Positions 44,901 through 53,695 of a DNA stretch of 64,000 nucleotides are shown piece by piece. Both the position numbers and the translations under genes were made by a program. The stretch covers positions 1 to 64,000 of the forward strand of contig NW_025937525.1 of NCBI RefSeq assembly GCF_000764305.2. The letters run 5' to 3'. This stretch comes from Hyalella azteca. Lineage: Eukaryota > Arthropoda > Malacostraca > Amphipoda > Hyalellidae. The notes under the pieces are model-generated. The model did no database searches. It saw only the letters and a program-made list of their open reading frames with translations, and was not told the DNA's origin. Every line of letters begins with the position of its first letter. Position 1 is the first letter of the stretch.

Positions 44901-45331
44901 GTACCTTATTAATACGTCAACGGGTGTTTTATACGAATAAAAATTGACTCGTCGAGGGTGCAATGAACTTGGTGAACGCCAGAGACATAAATTGACGTCT
45001 TATCTAACTTACAACTGAAATTGTTACGGATAGACTCAACCTACAGCATGACGGACAAATGAGTGATCATCCCGAGTGTATCTGAAAAAGAAATTTTATT
45101 GTATCCCTCCTAGAGATCGCCCGGCGATGTACAGGGAACTGCCTGGCTTGGTACTGGATGGACGCTACCTACCACTGGGCGGATGGAACTCTGCTCAACC
45201 AGAGTCAGGTCAACATCACTTTAGCTAACCCAGCTGGCGCTTGCTTCTTTCAAGAGTGGAAAACACGTGGGCTCTGGAAATCTGACTGCTCAAGAGGAAC
45301 AATTCCTGTCGTCTGCCAGATATACGTGTGA
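41826..45331 (+). CDS. Gene B: secreted PAN-like/C-type lectin-like protein (exon 3 lost in gap)
   Basis: Exons seen: 41826-41969 (phase 0), 43813-43989 (phase 0) and 45114-45331 (starts in phase 1, stop at 45329). By comparison with gene C an exon coding for the first half of the CTLD (about 142 nt, ending in phase 1) must lie between; that place holds a 25-bp array, an N and a mate-pair adapter. The expected protein is a signal peptide, a PAN-like Cys module and a short CTLD of about 120 residues. The CTLD keeps WADGT and the final VVCQ but shows no EPN/QPD calcium-site motif, so sugar binding by the classical mode is not supported. A secreted binding protein is inferred. Confidence 0.75.
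42530..42673. mobile_element. 144-bp MITE, GGGGCCATACTTTCAAA termini
   Basis: GGGGCCATACTTTCAAAA at the left is mirrored by TTTTGAAAGTATGGCCCC at the right. The homologous intron of gene C (about 54370) lacks it. Two more copies stand at 51828-51967 and, reversed, at 52288-52436. Confidence 0.85.
43040..43710 (-). pseudogene. Tc1-like transposon relic
   Basis: Minus-strand frame 43576-43241 holds a Tc1-type HTH: KFQRGQIVGARMPGACVTET, then RMFDVSRGTVTKIMTSF and SGRKSKLCE. The rest of the transposase is absent. The right end has ATTTTGTCTATCCC, a decayed terminus equivalent to the one at 56600 in gene C. The left terminus is lost. Confidence 0.8.
43813..43989 (+). CDS. Gene B exon 2 (PAN-like module)
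   Basis: Acceptor CTTGCAG (43812). 59 codons: CALYASSTRASAFVFCEATP, then DDCIVASASYP and LQCTLYST; four Cys as in a PAN module. Ends CAG|GTGAAA, phase 0. Only four residues differ from gene C. Confidence 0.85.
44200..44804. repeat. 25-bp minisatellite in gene B intron 2, ending in a gap
   Basis: About 23 nearly identical units of CCTCAGGTAGACGCCACCAC plus CTCAG. It ends mid-unit at the N at 44805. Gene C intron 2 has no such array. Confidence 0.95.
44805..44805. other. Single-N assembly gap
   Basis: Between the 25-bp array and the adapter; the true distance is unknown and should contain gene B exon 3. Confidence 0.85.
44807..44844. other. Nextera mate-pair junction adapter (artificial sequence)
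   Basis: CTGTCTCTTATACACATCT followed directly by its reverse complement: two Tn5 mosaic ends head to head, the circularisation junction of Nextera mate-pair libraries. It is not genomic and should be masked. Confidence 0.97.
45114..45331 (+). CDS. Gene B last exon (CTLD second half)
   Basis: Acceptor CTCCTAG (45113). Contains CLAWYWMDATYHWADGTLLN, GACFFQEW, KSDCSRG and VVCQIYV then TGA (45329-45331). The four Cys match gene C and the relic at 32.65 kb. About 15 substitutions and a two-residue insertion separate it from gene C. Confidence 0.85.
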
Positions 45332-45335
45332 GTCT

Positions 45336-45475
45336 GTTACACAAATGAGGAGTCTGCCAGACGAGAGAGGAGTCTGCCAGAAGAGAGAGGAGTCTGTCAG
45401 ACGAGAGAGGAGTCTGCCAGACGAGAGAGGAGTCTGCCAGACGAATGAGGAGTCTGCCAGACGAGAGGTGTGGGC
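45336..45475. repeat. 22-bp repeat in gene B 3' region
   Basis: About six units of AGTCTGCCAGACGAGAGAGG starting a few bases after the stop codon; gene C has only about two degenerate units at 58355-58390. Probably in the 3' UTR. Confidence 0.8.
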
Positions 45476-46497
45476 TGACGGACCACCTGACGTACGATTT
45501 AGTCGGAAGTTGTAGGAGAAAGCTGATATCTTTTCTGATCGAAAAAAAAAACATTTAGATTTCTGCAATACCAATTTTTTCAAAGTTTGTAATGAGGCGA
45601 GTCTTGATAGTACCTTTGTTCGCATACACGGTTGAGTTGCGCTGCGCTGTATTTGTGGATTTATGTCTCGTCAAGGCAATATCCCGGAGAAAGGCTGGTT
45701 ATAAAAGTCAAATTTCATTACCGTCGGACTTAACCGAAGGATCCAACTGAACAATTTAGTAAGTTTTTATGAAATTGAAAGATCTAAATTCCAACACCCA
45801 TGCAACATCTCTCCTTGTTCAAAAAATTTCATAGGTATTTGCAACATTCGATTGCGATTATTATTAATGTTTACTGAAGTCAGGCCGAGAAAACAAACCT
45901 GAGCAGAGTTTTTCTTCTTATAGTTTATTACTTGAACTTTAGTTTCTCCTACAATATTAGTCAAAAGTTGAATTTTCCAACAATATTCTTTCGTGGCTTC
46001 TTGATTGGACTTCGAAGAAAGTGTTAGGTACCGAAGACTCTCTCCAAAGGTACGGTGATTCTATCTATGCCGTGACACGCTCATATACGAACGTCCCCCG
46101 ACATGCAAGTTATCCTTCACTTTCCTGTGGTCAAGGCCGTATCACTTCCCGCCTTTAACAGCTCAACGTTTCTTAGCCACCATCAACTTTAAAACTTCCC
46201 ACAACTTATGCTGTGTTTGGCAAAATAATATTATGTCACGATAACGTTATTCACGCTTTATTCACGGCTGTTGTATCCCAATAAAAAATTTTTTCAAATA
46301 CAATTTCCATCAAACATTTTTCCCTAAACGATGATCCTCATTCTAATGCTAATTCTGGACACGAGTGTAAATCCCTTGAATTGCAATGAGTAAAATTAAA
46401 TCTCTTTCGCCAGCTGCTCCTCAATAGTATGATTTTATTCGGCAATAATCATACCCAATCGCCAGCCTAAGGGGCAAAGGCAAGCTCAATCCTTAGG
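45476..46497. other. Downstream of gene B, no gene seen
   Basis: Homologous to 58400-59490 but not coding. Candidate AATAAA near 46279. Confidence 0.5.
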
Positions 46498-46660
46498 TTA
46501 CTAGTGACAATCGCACGATTTCTAGTGACAATCGCACGATTTCTAGTGACAATCGCACGATTTCTAGTGACAATCGCACGATTTCTAGTGACAATCGCAC
46601 GATTTCTAATGACAGTCGCACGATTTCTAGTGACAATCGCACGGTTTCTACTAATAATCG
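46498..46660. repeat. 21-bp minisatellite (CTAGTGACAATCGCACGATTT)
   Basis: About 7.5 units. Open on both strands because the period is a multiple of three. The same unit builds arrays at 59500-59705 and 60412-60556. Confidence 0.9.
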
Positions 46661-49600
46661 TCATCAACAAATCGTCATCGAATCACATAAAACATAAATT
46701 TCATAAAAATTGACTGATAGGCAAATAAAATCCCGTCATCTTTCTTGACTCATCTTATAAGCAATTACATCTTAATCCGCAGGTAAAAGATTTCATTCAC
46801 GCTAATATTATTTAACTGTTAACTACTCAATTGCTCGTAAAAACGCTCTATTGCAATACATTTATCATCCATCTTTAATATCTCCGTACTCCGCATTATA
46901 TAACTCGGTGTTCGTTGAATTCCATTTACAACGAGATTTTGATCATTTATGAAGTGTCTCGAGTACTGCGAGTTTAAGTTCTTTTGATAAGGAACGACGA
47001 CACCATCAGGATGCAGCGCTTCGAGATTCGTCATTGGTAAATAACGAGGCAACGTCTTTTTAACACGAGAACAAACGATAGAGAGCTGCCGTAGGGAACA
47101 AAAAAGATGCTCTACTAAACTCTCATAAGCAAACTTGATGCACGTATCTCCCGTGTAACAGTTGTTAAAGAATGCAAGCAGGCAGGCAGTTTTAGCATTT
47201 GAAATAAAATAAACTCATCGTTGCCTAAGCACGTTTCCTAATCAGGACCAGCTATCGTAATATTTACCACGTCTCGCTCGATAATCCTGTCCACTTCCTT
47301 AACTGCTCATCAAGTTCAACATTTCAGGCATCCTGGTTACCCCGAGTTTTATCCGAACGCTTTGCATAACAACTGATCTAAATGTTCTGAATTCAACCAA
47401 ATCTTTATGAACTTCTTATTCATAATCGATCTTTTGTAATTCTTCATCTTTCTCAGATAAGAAATGAAAACAAGAAATTTAAGAATTTAATAAAAAATTT
47501 TAAATTTGCCCTTCATTACTCGAGTGCGAACTTCATTAACTAATAAATTAAGTTTAGCAGGGAGCGTGTTTGACCGTATGAAACTTGTCCCCTTGTTCAA
47601 TCTTCATTTACTAATTCTAATTCAATACGTTTGTGGTTGTTTTATTATCCCAAAAGAGACCTTCCACAAATCCCTATTTCAAATGCGAAAAACCATAGTG
47701 TCACTTAAAAAACGAGAAGCTAAGTTACTTACGATAAAGCTCTGCATCCTTGTTCATGCATGTTTTGCCTGCCGCGGCTCGGTGATGAAGACTACCGGGT
47801 GCTAATCACGCACACCGACTGTTGGTAGGCCTAATGCTTTACTTTCGGTTCCACATATCGATTCGGCTATTATGGTGAATCAGAAATTAGATCCTATGGC
47901 ATATGAACGCGAGCAGCTCAAATAACTCGCTCATGCCAATATATAACCCAAGTTGAAAATTTTTATGACTGCAGAAATCTTTGCTGAACTATGTTCTTGA
48001 ATGTCGCCATACCAGAGCGGGTTTCCAACGAAAATCACGTTGAGAAGCCCTGCATAATGAAACTAAGAAAGCGGTGCTTCTAAAATGGTTTAAAATTAAC
48101 ATATTTACCATTTAAAACAAATTATTTTCAAGTCGCATACAGTACTTTCCACCGTACTATTATACAACTGAAATTAGAAGCGTTTGTCACTCCACATGCG
48201 AACATGACTAGCGGAACTAGACAACTGCCTTTTGCCGCCGGCCATCAGGCTCCGCGATTGCTCACGTCCCTTGCATAGCCCTATAACGGGGTAGTGCACA
48301 TGGTAACCCACCTAATGGGGGAGTATAACTGGTGGGGGTCAAATATAACTGGTGGGGGTCAAAATATAGTAACTATATGAAATAAAATCCGTACAGCATG
48401 GACTAAGTTTTGTCATCGATGTCGTTTGAACCACCGAATATAGCTTGTATTAATTTGTTCAATAAGTAGCGAGGTTCCATGATACTTACGCCGCGATGAG
48501 TCATGCCCAGCACGCACAACCGCCATTGAATAAAACAATTTTAATTCACTGACGATGGAAATAATATTGAGAAGCGCAATACAGTATCTCGATGACAAAG
48601 AATATACCAAATATTGAAGACCTGGTATATTTAAGCGAAGGTATATTGTTTAATGCCTGTAATCTTTAAGGGCACTGCCATCACTCTATCAAGTAGTGCC
48701 ATCCCAACATCCCATACCTGAATGTTTAATAATAACTTGTGGGCCCTGAATACACAACCGAACGTTCAGCAGCTGTTGGTTCTGCAAATTAGCAGCTTAA
48801 ATATTAATCATTTCTGTTATAACAAGGATTTAAAATTATCTCATGGAGCTACAGGCATTGATTTTTTCGGGGTCCTTCAAGCAGCCTCTGGTTTTTACAA
48901 CACTTCTCTTTAACTTCACTTCTTGTCTGCTGCAAATCTTATGATCGATATTTAACACACTTCTAATTGTCCAATTGATCTGAAAATTTGCACACGTGTG
49001 TAAAGTCAGAGCAACAACAAATCTTATAATCGCAACAAATCTTATAATCGATATTCAACATACTTCTATCTCTCCAATCGATCTGAAAATTTTCCAACTT
49101 GCGTAAAGATGGAGACAATGCATGAATTAATTGACAGAATAAATAATTTTGAAAATAAATTTTTTATATTAAAATTCAATTTTTTTTAATCTTAGAGAAT
49201 AAAATTAAAAATTCATTGTTTAAGTGTAACATCGGTGGCAGTGGATTCTTTAGAAGTGTTGTCTTTAAAAAGTAATTTTTAAGTAATTTTTTTTAATTAA
49301 TTTAATAATTTAATTGAAATTAATTTTTAATTAAATATGATAATGCAAAAACTAAAGACATCTTGCTGTCGAAAAAACAATTATGTCACATGCGCAATGA
49401 AATTATTTAGCTACCTCGTAACCCCGAAAGCTCAAAATTTTGTAAAGTATCTTATCATATTATTTAACAAACGTGTGCGTGCACAAACATTGACGACGCC
49501 ATTCCATGAGCTGGAGATGTCATGGTATGCTCAAATACCAGAATCTGATGAGAAACATCGTGAGGAAGCTTTACCAGCTGCTCTTTTCGGTTATATCAAG

Positions 49601-49700
49601 TAGATTCGGCCCATCGGGTCATGGTCTCCCGAAACAGGCTTCTAAATAGCAGCGGGATACAGCACATGGCCAATTAACGCCTGATTCACTACAACGGCGA
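46661..49700. other. Distal part of unit 1 and spacer, no gene seen
   Basis: 46661-47700 is homologous to 60560-61620; 47700-49700 is unique in the window. An 88-codon open frame at 49337-49603 (ending EALPAALFGYIK) is not recognised. A short direct repeat ATAACTGGTGGGGGTCAAA occurs at 48325-48363. Confidence 0.4.
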
Positions 49701-49707
49701 CTCAATA

Positions 49708-49784
49708 CCCTAAAAAAATGTAGAGTCGCCCCAGCTTCTGGTACTCCAAAGCAGAAGCTGATGCGTCTGTAAATTTTCCCTGGG
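49708..49784. repeat. ~77-bp hairpin repeat, copy 1
   Basis: CCCTAAAAAAATGTAGAGTC at one end mirrors GCGTCTGTAAATTTTCCCTG at the other, with an inner AGCTTCTG/CAGAAGCT stem. A second copy lies at 52205-52282. Confidence 0.65.
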
Positions 49785-49929
49785 TAGTATAGTATAGTAT
49801 AGTATCTTCGGCATTAAATAAATAGGCCTGGATAGGCCTGTCGCCGATTCTTGTACTTTTCTTGACTAGACTGGCCTTACGGACGGTAGATTTAAAATCG
49901 CTTCTAGATATCAGTTGTTCCGTAGGGTA

Positions 49930-50535
49930 CGAGGCATTTAGACCATTATAGGTGGTATCTAACTACCACTAGTTGGGGCATCACCAGACCATTATAGGTG
50001 GTGTCTGACTACCTCTAGTTGGGGCACTACAGGACAATTACATGCGCTGTCTATATAGTTCCCTCGTGTGACAAGAAGCTGTCGAGAAGCTCTTGTGACA
50101 CATTCGCTGACAGCTGATAATATCTTAACAAAATTACTGATTACAGTGGGTGGCTGACTAACATGTGATGTGCCTCTGAGGTGAGGTCAATTCAATTATC
50201 GACTGCAACTTCTAAACCGACCGCTAAAATCAATCCGATTTTTTTAAGCCGTTTTACGACTCTCTGAAGTGCCTGAGCTTTGAATTAATAATTTTTAAGT
50301 TGTTCGAAATAATTAACGGAAATATAATTTCTTTTATGTATATACGCTTCATCATCGTCAGGTTTCGCTGAATATTCGAGTAAGGGAATACGAGCCTATA
50401 TAGGGTGTACGCCCTTGCTATTTTATAATTCAAATGCATTTATTATATGGAGTGAAAATTAAACGACAGAGCTCACACAGGCTGCTTTTCGATAAATGAT
50501 TTCTGCATGACATCTTCAATTTGGAACATAATCTT
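49930..50535. repeat. Partial third copy of the duplicated block
   Basis: Homologous to 37920-38410 and then, after a jump, to 40330-40560 of unit 1 (AACGGAAATATAATTTCTTT onward). The segment around the foldback site is missing. Confidence 0.75.
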
Positions 50536-50572
50536 TGTATACGTCAATTGCGCCGTAAATTGCAGCAAACAG

Positions 50573-51061
50573 CAGCAGCACGGTATTCTCACCTCAAAGA
50601 CATTGGCCAACCGCAGCCCCACAACCCCCCAACCCGCGCTCCCAACACGACCTACAATCATCGCATTAACCGCTAAGGCCCTCAGTGCAATTCACAATTC
50701 CAGATTCCTGGAAAATTGTGGCATTAAGCCGAACAAAAGCTTGCACGTTTTACCATGGACCTCAAATAATATTGGCCACATGTACTCGTCCATGCGGTAT
50801 ATCACGAAAGTTTCAACAAACAGCAGCACGGTATTCTCATCTCAAAGACATTGGCCAACCGCAGCCCCACAACCCCCCAAATCGCGCTCCCAACACGACC
50901 TACAATCATCGCATTAACCGCTAAGGCCCTCAGTGCAATTCACAATTCCAGATTCCTGGAAAATTGTGGCATCAAGCCGAACAAAAGCTTGCACGTTTTA
51001 TCATGGACCTCAAATAATATTGGCCACATGTACTCGTCCATGCGGTATATCACGAAAGTTT
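50573..51061. repeat. 248-bp tandem duplication
   Basis: CAGCAGCACGGTATTCTCAC starts at 50573 and again at 50821; the two copies differ at only a few bases. The frame through it is open but differs in phase between copies (248 is not a multiple of three). Confidence 0.9.
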
Positions 51062-51827
51062 GCCCGCTGATGGCTAAAACGACTGATACTTTGTTGAGGC
51101 ATCACCAGACCATTGCAGATGGTATCTAGTTCCCTCGTGTAACAAGAAGCTGCCAAGAAGCTCTTAATTGTGACGCACTCGTGCAGCTGACAGCTGACAA
51201 TAGCTTAACAAAAGGGCTGATTACATTGGGGGCTGACTAACATGTGACGTGCCTCTAAGGGGAGGTCAATTCAATTATTAACTGCTACTTCTAAACTGAC
51301 CGCTAAAATCAGTAAGAATTATTAGGCCGCTTTGTGACTCTCTGAACTGCCTGAGATTTATTTCGAATTAATTCGAGTGTGTGTGTCGTACAACTATCAA
51401 TATTAATTAGAGTACCGTAGTAATTGTCTCAAATGAAATAAAATTTTTCAATGAAAGTTTAGTAAATATCCCATAACATATCATAATTTCTAGAGTTTTC
51501 TGGATGATTTTCGTAAGAAGCATGTAAAGTCTGAGTGAATATAAGCAAAATTTTACTAAGGAAACATAAGAGAACATTTTAAAAAAATTCGAAATAATTC
51601 AAGAATATATAATTTCTTTTATATACGCTTCACCATCGTCAGGTGGCGCTGAATATCAGAGTAAGGGAATACGTCCCAAGCGCGTATTCCTCATGCTCTA
51701 TAATAATTCAAAAGCATTTATTGTATGAAGTAAAAATTAATTTACAGAGCTCACATAGGCTGCTCTTCGATTAAAGATTTCTGTATGACAACTTCAATTT
51801 AAAACATAATGGCTGTATTATCTGGGC

Positions 51828-51967
51828 CTATACTTTCAAAAAAAAGTTAAGAGATCGTAAGTTCGTCAGTCAATCATTGACGGCCTTTCGAGCAAAACCC
51901 ACCAATCATAGGCAAGAAAATAGAGCGTAAGTACTTACGATCACTTAGCGAGGTTTGAAAGTATGGC
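51828..51967. mobile_element. MITE, same family as 42530-42673
   Basis: Left end GGGCCTATACTTTCAAAAAA, right end TTTGAAAGTATGGCCCC. Unit 1 has the empty site at about 40563-40580 (GTATTATCAGAACAATG). Confidence 0.85.
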
Positions 51968-52204
51968 CCCAGAACAATGCACTAGTAACACTTTGTTAAC
52001 GGAATTAACAGTCTTAGCAGTTCGATGCAGTTCAGCCTAGCCTTGTTCTGTAAAACATTTCTGAACATTCTATTCGTAGAAGTGTCTGTAAATCGCGCTC
52101 ATGATTCAGACTAATGCAATGACTCATTTAATGTTCTGAAATTCACTTACATCAGAACTGAAAACAGGAATCATAGTCCAAGGGAATTGTGTCAATATCT
52201 TGTC

Positions 52205-52282
52205 CCCTAACAAAATTTAGAGGCGCCCTAGCTTCTGGTAATCCAAATCAGAAGCTGCCGCGCCTGTAAATTTTCACTGGGG
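52205..52282. repeat. ~78-bp hairpin repeat, copy 2
   Basis: CCCTAACAAAATTTAGAGGC mirrors GCGCCTGTAAATTTTCACTG; same inner AGCTTCTG/CAGAAGCT stem as at 49708-49784. Confidence 0.65.
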
Positions 52283-52287
52283 ATCAG

Positions 52288-52436
52288 TGGCCATACTTTC
52301 TAAACTCGCTAAGTGAACGTAAGTACCTACGCTCTATTTTCTTGTTTATGATTGGTGAATTTTGCCTGAAAGGCCGTCAATGATTAGCTGATGAACTTAC
52401 GATCTCTTAACTTTTTTTGAAAGTATAGGCCCTGGG
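52288..52436. mobile_element. MITE of the GGGGCCATAC family, reversed copy
   Basis: Begins GGCCATACTTTCTAAACTCG and ends TTTTTGAAAGTATAGGCCC; the interior is the reverse complement of the copy at 51828-51967. It stands directly next to the hairpin repeat ending at 52282. Confidence 0.8.
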
Positions 52437-52740
52437 CGGCAAGTTAATAGCGTACCGCGCCGAAGCTTGCATGGCTTATGAATGCGAATGTCTATGAATG
52501 CCAAACTAAGCGCGAAATATCTTCTCGTGAATACCAGCCGTGGAAGGTTTATCATGATGGAGTGTGTGTCCGAAATATTTTACCAAGACCATGTTGAATT
52601 TCCTGTGTTTTGATATTCTTGGTTGATCTACGAGGTAATGGACTACAAAAGAATGTAGAACAAGTGATGGTTGCGCGTCTACAGTAAATGAGTACGGACA
52701 TGATTGCTGCTCAATTGGACGAGCGCGACTTGTCACGACA

Positions 52741-52855
52741 CTCTTCTATCGTCACGACACTCTTCTATAGTCACGACACTCTTCTATAGTCACGACACTC
52801 TTCTATAGTCACGACACTCTTCTATAGTCACGACACTCTTCTATATTTGATGGAT
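52741..52855. repeat. 19-bp minisatellite, unit 2 copy
   Basis: About six units of CTTCTATAGTCACGACACT, fewer than in unit 1. Confidence 0.85.
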
Positions 52856-53545
52856 GCCACGTGCATTGTCCAGCAGTAGGCATTATTATAGGTCAAACAT
52901 CTGCAGTATGTCTTGAGTTCCAAACAGAAGCAGATCAGTTCATATGCGGGCCCTGCCTATGAAATAAACAAAATCAATATCTTAACCTATTTTTGAAGAA
53001 CTCAACCGCCGCACTTTTCAACCTGTTGGGACTCTGTCGTCAGGTGAAATTAATCATTAATCAATAATTCATTAATTTTAAATGTACGTGCCTTAGTGAT
53101 TCCTTTTCTTACGAATGTATAGAATATATGTCTGCCGGATTATTAAAAACCAGCTAACAAAATTTGCCGAGAAATACTGGCCCGTAGAGCAGAATTTTTG
53201 CAAAAGTTTCACGGCAGCGAGCAAAAAATCCTTAAAAACTACAACTCGTCACATTGTTAATTCCAGCCCGATATCGAGTCATAATTCCGACCTTATCGAT
53301 ATTATTAGTGATACGGCGATATTAACGCAGAACGAGATTTTTTTAACAGAAGCTTTAATCTCTGTCGTTCAGTTCAAACAGGTGAAATAAAATCACCCGT
53401 TTACTTAACATAAACGTTCGATCCGAGATGTGACTTAAGCTTAATATTTACCGCAAGGATCATCACAGTAACGCCCATAATTTAGAAACACAGGTAAAAT
53501 ATTCCCTCCGCTTCAAACTCAGGACGCTAGATGCAATCGCGCGGG

Positions 53546-53695
53546 ATGCGGCCGACTCTGCCCCTGCTCTGCCTGCTGGTGGTGGGTGCCGTCAGGGGGG
53601 CGAGTCTAGCGTACCGCCTGCACTACCGTGGGGCGACCCTCAGCCCCACCTTCGTCAGGAGCATCCTATACGGGCGGGCAGCGTCGTCAGGGTAC
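53546..53695 (+). CDS. Gene C exon 1 (signal peptide)
   Basis: Signal peptide as in gene B, then ASLAYRLHYRGATLSPTFVR and SILYGRAASSGY. Compared with gene B (TTCTACGGG) it reads TCCTATACGGG, two bases longer. The end at 53695 is inferred from phase; the alternative end 53691 uses a better donor but shifts exon 2. Confidence 0.6.

Larger units (their letters stand above)
37915..47700. repeat. Segmental duplication, unit 1 (carries gene B)
   Basis: Homologous in the same order to 51095-61620: repeat edge, AGCTGACAGCTGACAAT block, flank of the foldback insertion, 19-bp array, exons 1, 2 and 4 of the PAN-CTLD gene, 21-bp array, and the distal part ending near AAATGCGAAAAACCATAGTG. The foldback element at 38511-40250 is present only in this unit. 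Confidence 0.85.

Noticed and set aside
49337..49603. 88-codon open frame ending EALPAALFGYIK
   Set aside because: No recognised motif, no splice context, and an AT-rich first half; cannot be told from chance.
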